From: Pseudomonadota bacterium
GTDB lineage: Bacteria > Pseudomonadota > Alphaproteobacteria > Sphingomonadales > Sphingomonadaceae
DNA: 19,130 bases
Assembly: GCA_030271565.1 (NCBI GenBank)
Contig: JARXKR010000021.1
Span: forward strand, 1-19,130
Direction of reading: 5' to 3'
Part shown: positions 1-7,908 of the stretch, piece after piece
Layout of the letters: each line of letters starts with the position of its first letter
Position numbering within the stretch: position 1 is the stretch's first letter
Notes under the pieces: model-generated
Seen by the model: the letters and a program-made list of their open reading frames with translations, nothing else
The model's database searches: none
What the model was told of the DNA's origin: nothing
Program-made: the position numbers and the translations under genes

Positions 1-2
1 TC

Positions 3-195
3 AACGGGGTGAAGATCGGCGCGATCGGCAACAACGGCACCGACAACGTCGATTATGCCACCGCGATCCGGGACAACGGCACGGCCGACGGTACCGGGGC
101 CTTCCGCAAGGGCGCCACCACCGGCTCCAGCTTCGCCGACTTCGACCAGAACTGGACCGCGATCGACCCCGCCGCCGGGCGGTCCGGCACCGCAT
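3..195 (+). CDS. 3' part of an unidentified G/D/N/T-rich protein (5' end outside window, no own stop)
   Basis: The reading frame beginning at base 3 has strong coding-like codon use, with third positions nearly all G or C, up to about base 192. It encodes a Gly/Asp/Asn/Thr-rich stretch containing IGAIGNNGTDNVDYATAIRD and GSSFADFDQNWTAIDP, which looks like a beta-rich, possibly extracellular domain. I do not recognise the family. After about base 195 the codon use breaks down (tta aga, cta), yet there is no stop in this frame until base 663, so the frame runs on into the next gene. A TAA at 196-198 in the frame +1 would end the protein naturally if a single base had been lost or gained near 190. 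The end given here is where coding character stops, not a stop codon. Confidence 0.5.
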
Positions 196-293
196 TAAGA
201 AGCTTCAACTGCGGCTCAGAAGTGCTAGGCCACTGCCCAACAGGGAACGCGGCCCGGGCCCTTCGAGTCGCGCAATCAGAAGGACTAATTACC

Positions 294-665
294 ATGTCGA
301 TTTTCAGTTCGATCAAGGATGCCATCTTCGGGCACAAGGCCGAAGCCGCGACCCCGCCCGCTGACGCTCCGGCAATCCCGATGGCTGATGCCGCACCCGC
401 TGCTGTTGCCGCTGCCCCGGTCGATGTCGCCGCTTCGCTCGGCGCGATGCAGGGCGCGAACGATCTCAACTGGCGCACCTCGGTGGTCGACCTGATGAAG
501 CTGGTCGGGATCGACGCGAGTTATGAGAACCGCAAATCGCTCGCGCACGAACTCGGCAATGCCGCCTATTCGGGCTCGGCCGAAGACAACATCGCGCTGC
601 AGAAGCAGGTGATGAAAGCGCTCGCCGACAACGGCGGCATGGTCCCGGCCGAACTGCTCGACTGA
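294..665 (+). CDS. DUF3597 domain protein
   Basis: This 123-residue protein has a short amphipathic start (MSIFSSIKDAIFG), an Ala/Pro-rich linker at about residues 18-48, and a conserved C-terminal helical domain with NDLNWRTSVVDLMKLVGID and the ending GGMVPAELLD. That is the layout of the DUF3597 family, whose function is unknown; the fold is reported to be a small helical domain related to peptidoglycan-binding-like bundles, which I cannot verify here. The ATG at 294 is preceded by a good ribosome site, AGAAGGA at 278-284 with nine bases of spacing, so I prefer it to the longer frame that runs in from upstream. No signal peptide is visible. A strong hairpin terminator follows directly. Confidence 0.85.
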   Translation: MSIFSSIKDAIFGHKAEAATPPADAPAIPMADAAPAAVAAAPVDVAASLGAMQGANDLNWRTSVVDLMKLVGIDASYENRKSLAHELGNAAYSGSAEDNIALQKQVMKALADNGGMVPAELLD

Positions 666-681
666 GCGAAGCCTGCGGGCA

Positions 682-726
682 ACCAAAAAGGGCCGTGACG
701 CATCTCGCGTAACGGCCCTTTTTGGT
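682..726. terminator. Bidirectional intrinsic terminator
   Basis: A perfect 15-base inverted repeat (682-696 with 712-726) has A5 at its left base and T5 at its right base. An inner ACGC/GCGT pair (698-701 with 707-710) extends it around a five-base loop. It lies 17 bases after the DUF3597 stop. The A and T tracts at both sides suit termination from either direction, although the minus-strand DUF937 gene ends further away at 900. Confidence 0.85.
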
Positions 727-738
727 GATCGACAAACC

Positions 739-853
739 CCGCTCATGCTGAGTGCTGAGCTTGTCGAGTTATCGAAGCACTGTTCTTGTCTTCGTGCCCA
801 GCGAACTGGCGCAAGAAAGAAGGGCAGCCCTTCGACAGGCTCAGGGTAGGCGG
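739..853. repeat. Degenerate sphingomonad-type intergenic palindrome
   Basis: The right unit, CCCTTCGACAGGCTCAGGG at 828-846, matches the unit seen at 8201-8275 and 15221-15290. The left unit (739-778) is an inverted, damaged copy: after CCGCTCATGCTGAG it has a short internal duplication of TGCTGAG and an extra AGTTA before TCGAAGC. The pair is therefore eroded and the two units are about 50 bases apart. It occupies most of the gap between the convergent ends of the DUF3597 and DUF937 genes. Confidence 0.65.
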
Positions 854-899
854 GTTGGGGGTTAAGGCTCAGCTAGGAAGCAAGCTCAGCCCCCACCCC

Positions 900-1259
900 T
901 CACTTCTTGCCGAATAACCCCGAGGCCATCCCGGCAAGATCGTTGAGCGGGTTACCGTCACCGTCGCGGTCAAGCATCCCGAGCAGGCCCTTGGCGGTCG
1001 GATTGTCCTTGAGCATCTGCGCGTACTGGCCAAGCGAACCTTCGCCGCCGATCTGCTCGACAATCTGGCTCAATACCCCGGCATCGAGCCCGGTTTTGGC
1101 CGCAGCGCCCTGGATCGTGTCGCCCGGTTCCTCATGCGACTGACCGAGCGCGGCAATCGCCTTTTCGGCCATTTCGGGCGAGATGCCCAGCTTGGTCGCC
1201 AGATTGCCGACGTCGGCATGCTCACCGACCTGACCCATGATGCTGTCGAAAATACCCAT
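900..1259 (-). CDS. DUF937 / YidB-like protein
   Basis: This 119-residue helical protein starts MGIFDSIMGQVGEHADVGNL and has repeated helical segments rich in small residues (EMAEKAIAALGQ, GVLSQIVEQIGGEGSL). It ends in an acidic turn, LDRDGDGNPLNDL (residues 96-108), and GLFGKK. These are traits of the DUF937/YidB family of unknown function. The DRDGDG turn places Asp at positions 1, 3 and 5 of an EF-hand-like loop but lacks an acidic residue at position 12, so calcium binding is only a possibility. GGAG lies nine bases before the ATG on the minus strand. No signal peptide or membrane segment is evident. It lies downstream of the 1320-1760 gene on the same strand, with a 60-base gap. Confidence 0.8.
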   Translation of the reverse strand: MGIFDSIMGQVGEHADVGNLATKLGISPEMAEKAIAALGQSHEEPGDTIQGAAAKTGLDAGVLSQIVEQIGGEGSLGQYAQMLKDNPTAKGLLGMLDRDGDGNPLNDLAGMASGLFGKK

Positions 1260-1319
1260 GTTCCAAAACTCCAGAGTGCGGAAAGCACCAATCTAAGCGC
1301 GGCTGCGAAACGTGGGAAG

Positions 1320-1760
1320 CTAAATCGGGGCGATGTCCGGTTCGGTCCACTCTCGCCGCGCAGCAACCGAGAACAGCGCCTCACGCGAATAATGCGCCAA
1401 TGGCCAAGAACGTTCCGCCATCGGACTGGCGAGCAGCGCATTTACGGCCGTGAGCAGGTCGCCGGACGCATGCTCTGACAGGAACCGGCGCACGCCCCGG
1501 ATGTAGAGCTGGGTCAGCGTCTCGTGATAGCCCTGCGTATCGTCGTTCACCCCGCCGACCGCGACGTTGTAGGCGCGGATGATGGCGGGCAGCTCGCTTT
1601 CGGGGTGGATTTCGGGGCGCTCGAGCAGCAGCCATGTGCATGCAGCCAGATGCGCTTCATGCGTCCATTCGGGTTTGGGCAAGGTCCGCGTGAGCAGCCC
1701 TTCGCCGACATGGCGGATGGCAGCGGCGCTGGCGAATGGACGGATCGTGTATTCAATCAT
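1320..1760 (-). CDS. Conserved-looking hypothetical protein with WTHEAHL motif
   Basis: This predicted soluble protein has 146 residues and I do not recognise its function. Notable segments are PEWTHEAHLAACTWLLLERP near residues 29-48, YNVAVGGVNDDTQGYHETLT around residues 64-83, a long middle helix and a C-terminal SREALFS. The two His of THEAH and the later GYHET could form a metal or substrate site, but that is inference. The start at 1760 has GGAG eight bases upstream, and that GGAG lies in the 3' arm of a hairpin just below pckA. The frame is open further upstream, but only as an antisense shadow of pckA. It may be co-transcribed with pckA, whose stop is 46 bases upstream. Confidence 0.75.
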   Translation of the reverse strand: MIEYTIRPFASAAAIRHVGEGLLTRTLPKPEWTHEAHLAACTWLLLERPEIHPESELPAIIRAYNVAVGGVNDDTQGYHETLTQLYIRGVRRFLSEHASGDLLTAVNALLASPMAERSWPLAHYSREALFSVAARREWTEPDIAPI

Positions 1761-1767
1761 GGTAGAA

Positions 1768-1793
1768 ACTCCGGGAAGGTCAGGTCCCGGAGT
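1768..1793 (-). promoter_or_regulatory. Hairpin between pckA and the 1320-1760 gene, covering its ribosome site
   Basis: A perfect nine-base inverted repeat (1768-1776 with 1785-1793, eight-base loop) lies between the pckA stop and the next minus-strand start. Read on the minus strand it is ACTCCGGGA-N8-TCCCGGAGT followed by TTTCTACC-ATG. The GGAG that should serve as the ribosome site is in the 3' arm. It could act as a weak terminator or as a translation brake; the short T run argues against a strong terminator. Confidence 0.45.
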
Positions 1794-1806
1794 GTTACCG
1801 GGAAAG

Positions 1807-3408
1807 TCAGGCCGCTTTGGGCGCGGCTTCGAGCACCGATTGGTCGACGTGGGCTTCGAACTGGGCAAAATTCTCGATGAACTTGCCGACCAGATCTTGA
1901 GCCGTCGCATCGTAGGCTTGCTGGTCCGCCCAGGCCCCGCGCGGATCGAGCAGCTTGCTGTCGACCCCGGGCACTGCGACCGGCACTTCGAAGCCGAAGT
2001 TCGGATCCTTCTTGAATTCGGCATCATTAAGGCTGCCATCGAGCGCGGCATTGAGCAGCGCGCGGGTCGCCTTGATCGGCATGCGTTTGATGCCCGAATC
2101 GGTCGCCCGGCCGCCGGACCAGCCGGTGTTGACCAGCCAGCACTGCGCCCCGCCTTCGGCAATCCGCTTCTTCAAAAGGTTGCCGTAGACGCTGGGATGG
2201 CGCGGCATGAAGGCGGCACCGAAGCAAGTGCTGAAGGTTGCCGTCGGTTCGGTCACGCCGATTTCGGTCCCGGCGACCTTGGCGGTGTAGCCTGAGAGGA
2301 AGTGGTACATCGCCTGGTCGGGCGTAAGCCGGGCAATCGGCGGCAGCACCCCGAATGCGTCCGCGGTGAGCAAGATAATGTTCGACGGCGGCGGCCCGAG
2401 GTTCTTCTCGCTGGTATTGGGAATGAACTCGATCGGATAGGCGCCGCGGGTGTTCTCGGTCTTGCTGGCATCGGTGAAGTCGAGTTCGCGCGTGTCCTCG
2501 TCGATCGTCACGTTTTCCAGAATGGTGCCGAACATCTTGGTGGTCGCGTAAATCTCCGGCTCGCCCTCGGCCGAGAGATTGATCATCTTGGCGTAGCAAC
2601 CGCCTTCGAAGTTGAACACCGCCTGATCCGACCAGCCGTGCTCGTCGTCGCCGATCAGCGTGCGGCTGGCATCGGCCGAGAGCGTCGTCTTGCCGGTGCC
2701 AGACAGGCCAAAGAAGATCGCGCTCTTGCCGTCGGCACCGATATTGGCCGAACAGTGCATCGGCATCACGCCCTGCGCCGGGAGCAGGAAGTTGAGGAGG
2801 CCGAATACGCCTTTCTTCATTTCGCCCGAATATTCGGTGTTGCCGATCAGGATCAGCTTTTCGGTCAGGTTGACCGCGATCACCGTATCGCTGCGACAGC
2901 CGTGGCGGACCGGGTCGGCCTTGAAGCTGGGCAGGTTGATGATCGTGTATTCGGGCATGAAGCTGGCCAGCTCTTCAGCCGTCGGCCGCACCAGCAAGGT
3001 GCGGATGAACAGGTTGTGCCAGGCCATCTGGGTGATCACGCGCACGTTGACGCGATATTCGGGCTGGCTGCCGCCGAACAGATCGGCGACGAAAAGCTCG
3101 CGCTGGTCCTTCAGCGCGGCCAGGAAATCGGCCTTCAGGTTAGCCCAGTGTTCGCCCGCCATCGGCTGGTTGATCGGGCCCCAGTTAATCGTGCTTTCGG
3201 TGACCGGATCGCGGACAACGAATTTGTCCTTCACGCTGCGCCCGGTGAATTTGCCGGTATCGACCAGCAGCGCTCCGTCCCTGGTCAGCTTGCCTTCGTC
3301 CCGCTTCAGCGCATGCTCGACCAGCGGCGCGGTGCCGAGGTTGGCGAACACCTGCGCTGCCGTGTCGATGCCCTGCGCGGCAAGCGGATGGGAAAGCGAA
3401 GTGGTCAA
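1807..3408 (-). CDS. pckA: Phosphoenolpyruvate carboxykinase (ATP)
   Basis: The enzyme converts oxaloacetate and ATP to phosphoenolpyruvate, CO2 and ADP, the first committed step of gluconeogenesis, in the cytosol. Its 533 residues fit the usual length of ATP-dependent PEPCK. Visible marks are the P-loop GLSGTGKT (residues 234-241), the metal-binding segment LIGDDEHGW (about 251-259), [10 protein letters not shown] near residue 54 and NTGWSGG near the C-terminus. The chosen start is a TTG at 3408, preceded at six bases by GGAG, giving [15 protein letters not shown]; the frame stays open further upstream, but without a better start. pckA is divergent from chvI. In rhizobia pckA expression is tied to ChvG/ChvI, so control by the neighbour is plausible but not shown by the sequence. 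Confidence 0.96.
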   Translation of the reverse strand: MTTSLSHPLAAQGIDTAAQVFANLGTAPLVEHALKRDEGKLTRDGALLVDTGKFTGRSVKDKFVVRDPVTESTINWGPINQPMAGEHWANLKADFLAALKDQRELFVADLFGGSQPEYRVNVRVITQMAWHNLFIRTLLVRPTAEELASFMPEYTIINLPSFKADPVRHGCRSDTVIAVNLTEKLILIGNTEYSGEMKKGVFGLLNFLLPAQGVMPMHCSANIGADGKSAIFFGLSGTGKTTLSADASRTLIGDDEHGWSDQAVFNFEGGCYAKMINLSAEGEPEIYATTKMFGTILENVTIDEDTRELDFTDASKTENTRGAYPIEFIPNTSEKNLGPPPSNIILLTADAFGVLPPIARLTPDQAMYHFLSGYTAKVAGTEIGVTEPTATFSTCFGAAFMPRHPSVYGNLLKKRIAEGGAQCWLVNTGWSGGRATDSGIKRMPIKATRALLNAALDGSLNDAEFKKDPNFGFEVPVAVPGVDSKLLDPRGAWADQQAYDATAQDLVGKFIENFAQFEAHVDQSVLEAAPKAA

Positions 3409-3492
3409 TGCAATCTCCGTCAGTTTCCGGAAAGGCCGCGCCGCGTGATGGCTGGCCCGATCCGCATACGAATGCGCCGGACGTGTTCGGCG

Positions 3493-3521
3493 CGCATAGT
3501 CGCTGCAGGTGATTCCGTCAA
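3493..3521 (-). promoter_or_regulatory. Candidate sigma70-type promoter of pckA
   Basis: On the minus strand the sequence reads TTGACG, 17 bases, TATGCG. This is a good -35 box and an acceptable -10 box at ideal spacing, and predicts a leader of roughly 75-80 bases before the TTG start of pckA. The whole divergent gap (3409-3657) holds no gene. I found no equally good promoter facing chvI and no convincing long direct repeat for a ChvI site. Confidence 0.4.
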
Positions 3522-3657
3522 ATGACCGCGATTGCGGAGAACTTTCCATTCATTTCAACACACTAAGCGCACATTCCGGCGCGATTGCGCTGCCCTGCGT
3601 TCCGCGCTACCCCATTGCTCCCGTCAGGCAGGCAGCAAAGCGCACAGCATCGCACCC

Positions 3658-4404
3658 ATGGCCGACAGTCCCGCACCAGCACCGGAAGTCCCCGCGCCGC
3701 AAGTGATCGCGCTGGTCGACGATGACCGCAACATCCTGACCACGGTGTCAATCGGACTGCAAGCCGAAGGGTTCATCACCCGGGTCTACTCGGACGGTGT
3801 CGCGGCGCTCAAGGCCTTGCTCGAAAACCCGCCCGACCTTGCGGTGTGCGACATCAAGATGCCCAGCATGGACGGGCTCCAGCTGCTCCAGAAGCTGCGC
3901 GAAAAGAGCGCGCTGCCGGTGATCTTCCTGACCAGCAAGGACGAGGAACCCGACGAGGCGCTGGGCCTCGCGCTGGGCGCGGATGACTATATCACCAAGC
4001 CGTTCAGCCAGCGCCTGCTGGTCGCCCGGATCCGCGCAATCTTGCGCCGCAGCGAGCTGGCGCGCAGCGACGCGGTGAGCGATACCGCCAGCGAACCGAG
4101 CGAGGAACTGGCGCGCGGGCGACTGGTGATGGACCCGGCGCGGCATCAGGTCACCTGGCAGGGCGAGCCGGTGTCGCTGACCGTGACCGAGTTCCTGTTG
4201 CTCGAAGCGCTGGCGACCCGCCCCGGGGTGATCAAAAACCGCAACCAGCTGATGGATGCGGCCTATTCCGATGACGTGTTTGTCGATGACCGCACGATCG
4301 ACAGCCACATCAAGCGGCTGCGGCGCAAGTTCCGCGCGGTCGATCCGCAATTCTCGGCGATCGAGACGCTCTATGGCGCGGGATATTCCTTCACCGATGG
4401 CTGA
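3658..4404 (+). CDS. chvI: ChvI-type response regulator
   Basis: A two-domain OmpR-family regulator of 248 residues. The receiver domain (about 16-131) shows the acidic pocket DDD (21-23), phospho-acceptor Asp65 in [11 protein letters not shown], Thr92 and Lys114 in ITKPF. The C-terminal winged helix (about 153-246) has [16 protein letters not shown], the recognition region [17 protein letters not shown] and the closing LYGAGYSF. The sensor gene overlapping its end, the hprK neighbour and divergent pckA identify it as ChvI rather than a generic OmpR protein. In related alphaproteobacteria ChvI acts with ChvG in acid, envelope and metabolic adaptation. The ATG at 3658 starts just before an Ala/Pro-rich lead; a longer frame exists to 3532 but lacks a supported start. 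Confidence 0.92.
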   Translation: MADSPAPAPEVPAPQVIALVDDDRNILTTVSIGLQAEGFITRVYSDGVAALKALLENPPDLAVCDIKMPSMDGLQLLQKLREKSALPVIFLTSKDEEPDEALGLALGADDYITKPFSQRLLVARIRAILRRSELARSDAVSDTASEPSEELARGRLVMDPARHQVTWQGEPVSLTVTEFLLLEALATRPGVIKNRNQLMDAAYSDDVFVDDRTIDSHIKRLRRKFRAVDPQFSAIETLYGAGYSFTDG

Positions 4405-5971
4405 TACCGCGCCGCCCCCCGTGCGCCAGCGCCGGCTTTACTGGACGCGGCGCACCTCGCTCACCGCGCGCATCCTGGCGGTCAACATCATCGCGCTGGG
4501 CCTGATGGCGGGTAGCCTGTTCTACCTCGATTCGTACCGCAAGCAGCTGGTCGCCGAACGCTTCAAACTGGCGAGTGCCGAAGCCGAGATTGCCGCCGCT
4601 GGCCTCGCCCAGACGAGCCCGCGAGCGCGCGCCGCGATGGCCGCGCAGATCGGCACCGACCAGCATTTACGGCTGCGGGTCTATGGCGCCGACGGCATGC
4701 TTACGCTCGACAGTTTCAAGGTCGGCGGACCGAGTTTCGTCTTCGCCGATCCGCAGGCCGATCCGTGGTATCTGAATGCGGCTCGCGTGCTCGACCGCTC
4801 GATGAACTGGACGCTCGGCACCGAGCCGATCCCGCCCTACGTCCAGCCAGCACTCGACGCGGCCACGAGCTGGCCCGAGCTGGGCGATGCCAGCCGCGTC
4901 CACAGCACGATCGTGATGGAACGCTCGGCTCCCGATGAAAGCCCCGTCATCACTGCGGCGACCCCGATTGGCGAGAGCGGCGAACTGCTGCTGACCACCC
5001 GCAACGCCCCCGACATTACCCAGGCGGTGCGCGATGCGCGGCAGACTCTGGCGATCGTGCTCGGGGTGACCCTGCTGATCTCGATCCAGCTGTCGCTATT
5101 CCTCGCGCGGACCATCGTCCAGCCGCTGCGCGCCTTGGTCCGCGCGGCCGTGCGGGTAAGGCTCGGACGCGACCGCGCGGTCGAAGTCCCGCGCCTGCCC
5201 GAGCGGCGCGACGAAATTGGACTGCTCGCGCGGGCGCTGTCGGACATGACCGGAGCGCTGCGCAGCCGGATCGACGCGGTCGAGACTTTCGCGGCTGACG
5301 TGGCGCACGAGATCAAGAACCCGCTCGCATCGTTGCGCAGCGCGCTTGAAAGCCTCGAAAAGGTCAAAGATGACAAGCTGCGCACCGAACTGACCGCGAT
5401 CGCCGCGCACGATGTCCAGCGGATCGACCGGCTGATCACCGAGATCGCCGAAGCCAGCCGGATCGACGCCCAGCTCAGTCGCACCCCGTTCGATGAGGTC
5501 GATCTGATGACGCTCGCAGAGACTTTGGTGCGCGCGCGCGGCACCCGCGGCGATGCCAGACCATGCACTGTACGGGTCGAGCCGCACGATGCCGGGCCGT
5601 GGGTCGTTCCCGGCGATCCGGCGCGGCTTGAGCGGGTCCTGGTCAACCTGCTCGACAACGCCTGCTCGTTCTCCCCGCCGGGCGGCGCGGTGGTGCTTGG
5701 CGTGGCGCGGCATCCTGAGCATATCGAACTGACCGTCACCGACGAAGGCCCCGGGATCCCGCCCGAAGCGCGCGAAAAAATCTTCGACCGCTTCCACTCG
5801 CTGCGCCCCGATACTGAGAGCTTCGGCAGCCATTCGGGGCTCGGCCTGGCCATCGCCCGGACCATCGCCGAGGCTCACGATGGCACTTTGGTGGCCACCG
5901 ACCGGCCCGACGGCAAGCCGGGGGCATGTCTGGTTCTTGAATTGCCGACGGTGGAGGAGGATGCGGCGTGA
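4397..5971 (+). CDS. chvG: ChvG-type sensor histidine kinase
   Basis: This inner-membrane sensor kinase has 524 residues: a basic N-terminus, transmembrane helix 1 at about 25-45, a periplasmic sensing domain of about 170 residues, transmembrane helix 2 at about 217-239, a HAMP linker (about 240-290), the dimerisation/phospho-acceptor helix with His304 in [20 protein letters not shown], and an ATPase domain with N-box NLLDNA (417-422), G1 DEGPGIP (449-455), FDRFHSL and G2 GLGLAIA (481-487). These are all the motifs of an active kinase. Its ATG overlaps the last eight bases of chvI, and its TGA overlaps the GTG of hprK, so the three are expected to be translationally coupled. In other alphaproteobacteria the periplasmic protein ExoR restrains this sensor; no ExoR gene is in the window. 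Confidence 0.92.
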   Translation: MADTAPPPVRQRRLYWTRRTSLTARILAVNIIALGLMAGSLFYLDSYRKQLVAERFKLASAEAEIAAAGLAQTSPRARAAMAAQIGTDQHLRLRVYGADGMLTLDSFKVGGPSFVFADPQADPWYLNAARVLDRSMNWTLGTEPIPPYVQPALDAATSWPELGDASRVHSTIVMERSAPDESPVITAATPIGESGELLLTTRNAPDITQAVRDARQTLAIVLGVTLLISIQLSLFLARTIVQPLRALVRAAVRVRLGRDRAVEVPRLPERRDEIGLLARALSDMTGALRSRIDAVETFAADVAHEIKNPLASLRSALESLEKVKDDKLRTELTAIAAHDVQRIDRLITEIAEASRIDAQLSRTPFDEVDLMTLAETLVRARGTRGDARPCTVRVEPHDAGPWVVPGDPARLERVLVNLLDNACSFSPPGGAVVLGVARHPEHIELTVTDEGPGIPPEAREKIFDRFHSLRPDTESFGSHSGLGLAIARTIAEAHDGTLVATDRPDGKPGACLVLELPTVEEDAA

Positions 5972-6390
5972 CCGCGTTCCTCCACAAAGCTACCGGCATC
6001 GCCATTGGAGACCACGCGATCCTGATCGAGGGACCGCCCGGTGCGGGGAAATCCAGCCTCGCTCTGGCGCTGATCGATCGCGGTGCGGTGTTGATCGGCG
6101 ATGATGGGGTGAGCCTTGAGGCTCGCGGCGGGCGGCTTTATGCCAGCCCTCCGCCCAACATCGCCGGACTGCTTGAGGTGCGCAATCTCGGGCTGCTGAC
6201 GTTCCCGACGCAAGACGATGTGCCGGTTGCGATTGTGCTGCGGCTCGATCCAGCGGCCGAACGCTTTGTTGAATGCCCGGAGCAAGTAAATCTCGCCGGG
6301 ATCGATCTCCCGCTCGTGCGGCTGTGGCCTGAGGGCTCGTCACTGGCGCGCAAGGCCGAACTGGCGCTCGAACGCTACGGGCTCGCCTGA
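5968..6390 (+). CDS. hprK: HPr kinase/phosphorylase, short alphaproteobacterial form
   Basis: This bifunctional enzyme phosphorylates and dephosphorylates HPr on a serine. At 140 residues it lacks the N-terminal domain of Gram-positive HprK (about 310 residues) and keeps only the catalytic part, which is the known alphaproteobacterial form. The P-loop is GPPGAGKS (22-29), followed by VLIGDDG (41-47), corresponding to the catalytic acidic region, and the HprK signature-like LEVRNLGLL (69-77). The GTG start overlaps the chvG stop (GTGA), so its expression should follow chvI-chvG. Its substrate HPr, encoded at 7909, retains the target serine. The short gap to rapZ contains a small hairpin (6397-6411) that could tune read-through. 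Confidence 0.93.
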   Translation: MTAFLHKATGIAIGDHAILIEGPPGAGKSSLALALIDRGAVLIGDDGVSLEARGGRLYASPPPNIAGLLEVRNLGLLTFPTQDDVPVAIVLRLDPAAERFVECPEQVNLAGIDLPLVRLWPEGSSLARKAELALERYGLA

Positions 6391-6468
6391 ACGACCGTCC
6401 CCGCGGGGGACAGCCCGGCCAGGGCCCTTCACATTGGGTCCATCAAGCGCCATTTATGTTGCACCGCA

Positions 6469-7401
6469 ATGACCGAGTCTCCCGCTCCAGCCCCCCAGCG
6501 CCTTCTGCTCGTCACCGGGCTGCTCGGTGCGGGCAAAACCACGGCGCTCAAGGTGCTGGAAGATTTGGGCTGGGAAGTGATCGACAACTTTCCGGTGCGC
6601 CTGCTCGGGCGGTTGATCGCCAGCGCCGATGCACCTGCCGCCGATACCCCGCTGGCGATCGGATTCGATTCGCGCACCCGCGGCTTCGACCCGAACAAGG
6701 TTATCGCCTTGGTCAAAAAGCTGGCCGGCCGCGCTGACCTGCAGATTACCACGCTGTTCCTCGATTGCTCGGGGAACGAGCTTGAGCGGCGCTATAACGA
6801 GACCCGCCGCCGCCATCCGCTGGCGCAGGACCTGCCCGCCGCCAGCGGCATCATGGCTGAGCGCGAGCTGATGGAGCCGCTGCGGCGCTGGGCCGATCTG
6901 GTGATCTCCACCACCCAGTTCAGCAGCAACGACTTGCAGCAGGCGATCCGCGAACGGTTTGGCGACAGTGCGGTCCGCGGCATGACCGTCTCGGTTAGCA
7001 GCTTCGGGTTTTCGCGCGGGATGCCGCCGATCGCCGATCTGGTGTTCGACATGCGTTTCCTCGACAACCCGCACTGGGACCCGGTGCTGCGCCCGCAGAC
7101 CGGGCAGGATGAGGCGGTCGCAAACCACATCCGCCAGGACCCGGCGTGGCACGAGGCCTTTGCCCGCATCCGCGATCTCGTGCTGTTGCTGCTCCCGCGC
7201 TATCAGGCGCAGGGCAAAGCCTATGTGAACATTGCGTTTGGCTGCACCGGCGGGCGCCACCGCTCGGTGTTTGCGGCCGAGCAGATGGCCGCAGCGCTGA
7301 CCGAGGCGGGTTACGAGCCGGGCGTCCTCCACCGTAACCTGTCGGCCCGCGCGGCTGACCTGGTCGAGGGCAAACCCGAGCCCGCTGCAGGAATGAATTG
7401 A
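6469..7401 (+). CDS. rapZ: RapZ family nucleotide-binding protein (YvcJ/YhbJ)
   Basis: RapZ in E. coli is an RNA-binding adaptor that steers decay of the GlmZ small RNA and so glucosamine-6-phosphate synthase; in Gram-positives the homologue is YvcJ. The 310-residue length is a little over the usual 280-290 because of an N-terminal lead of about ten residues. Visible are the P-loop GLLGAGKTTAL (17-27), GWEVIDNFP (34-42), DSRTRGF (67-73) and the C-terminal family signature FGCTGGRHRSVFAAEQ (257-272). The location between hprK and the EIIA gene is typical of many bacteria and implies a link to PTS signalling. Whether it controls glmS here is unknown. No strong ribosome site precedes the ATG. 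Confidence 0.93.
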   Translation: MTESPAPAPQRLLLVTGLLGAGKTTALKVLEDLGWEVIDNFPVRLLGRLIASADAPAADTPLAIGFDSRTRGFDPNKVIALVKKLAGRADLQITTLFLDCSGNELERRYNETRRRHPLAQDLPAASGIMAERELMEPLRRWADLVISTTQFSSNDLQQAIRERFGDSAVRGMTVSVSSFGFSRGMPPIADLVFDMRFLDNPHWDPVLRPQTGQDEAVANHIRQDPAWHEAFARIRDLVLLLLPRYQAQGKAYVNIAFGCTGGRHRSVFAAEQMAAALTEAGYEPGVLHRNLSARAADLVEGKPEPAAGMN

Positions 7402-7403
7402 CC

Positions 7404-7487
7404 ATGGCGCGCGCAATCGTCATGGCCCTGCGCCACTGCCGGGCGCGAGTCGCCTGCCCCCGGCCATGGAGCGCTGCCCGGACATGA
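7404..7487 (+). CDS. Possible 27-codon ORF filling the rapZ-EIIA gap
   Basis: An ATG two bases after the rapZ stop opens a 27-codon frame whose TGA overlaps the ATG of the EIIA gene in an ATGA arrangement. The peptide is Arg/Ala/Cys-rich (MARAIVMALRHCRARVACPR, then PWSAART) and shows no known domain. AGGA lies 11 bases upstream, which is longer than ideal. It could be a coupling leader, or only the chance result of short, GC-rich spacing. There is no family evidence. Confidence 0.25.
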   Translation: MARAIVMALRHCRARVACPRPWSAART

Positions 7488-7888
7488 TCGGCCTGATCCT
7501 GGTTACTCACGGCAAGCTGGCCGAGGAATTCGTGTCGGCGATGACCCACGTAGTGGGCAAGCAGGAAGCGGTGGTTGCGATCAGCATCGGCCCCGAAGAC
7601 AACATGGAAAAGCGCCGCACCGATATCGGCAACGCGGTCAAGCAGGTCAACAGCGGCACCGGAGTGATCATCCTCACCGACCTGTTCGGCGGCACCCCGT
7701 CGAACCTCGCGATCTCGCTGATGCAGAAGGGCAAGGTCGAGGTGATCGCCGGCATCAACCTGCCGATGCTGATCCGCTTGGCCAAGGCGCGCTGCTGCAT
7801 GCCGCTCGAAAAGGCCGTGGTCGCGGCGCGCGATGCCGGGCGCAGCTACATTACCATCGCGTCGGAGTTTCTGGGCCAGGACGCCTGA
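7484..7888 (+). CDS. PTS EIIA component, mannose/fructose family
   Basis: A single-domain EIIA of the Man class (134 residues). The phosphorylated histidine is His9 in MIGLILVTHGKLA, and the class motif LTDLFGGTPSN is at residues 64-74. Here it most likely accepts phosphate from HPr as a regulatory protein, because no EIIB, EIIC or EIID permease genes are present in the window. I chose the ATG at 7484 because MIGLILVTHG is the normal family start; an ATG at 7466 would add six residues. It lies between rapZ and ptsH in the order usual for alphaproteobacteria. The gene is sometimes called ptsM or manX in relatives, but naming varies, so no symbol is given. Confidence 0.92.
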   Translation: MIGLILVTHGKLAEEFVSAMTHVVGKQEAVVAISIGPEDNMEKRRTDIGNAVKQVNSGTGVIILTDLFGGTPSNLAISLMQKGKVEVIAGINLPMLIRLAKARCCMPLEKAVVAARDAGRSYITIASEFLGQDA

Positions 7889-7908
7889 TACGCAATTTGG
7901 GGTAAAAT

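Noticed and set aside
2302..3525. A 407-codon plus-strand frame opposite pckA
   Set aside because: It is the antisense shadow of pckA, with no domain pattern and no ribosome site.
3409..3657. Small RNA or riboswitch in the pckA-chvI gap
   Set aside because: Apart from a candidate pckA promoter and a weak CGCAT-ACGA-ATGCG dyad (3463-3476), no stable hairpin with a T run or known aptamer layout was found.
6397..6411. Terminator between hprK and rapZ (GTCCCC-GCG-GGGGAC)
   Set aside because: The stem is only six pairs and is followed by no T run; it may pause transcription but cannot be called a terminator.
6434..6460. Promoter of rapZ (TTGGGT to TATGTT)
   Set aside because: Both boxes are weak and the spacing is 15 bases, too short for confidence.
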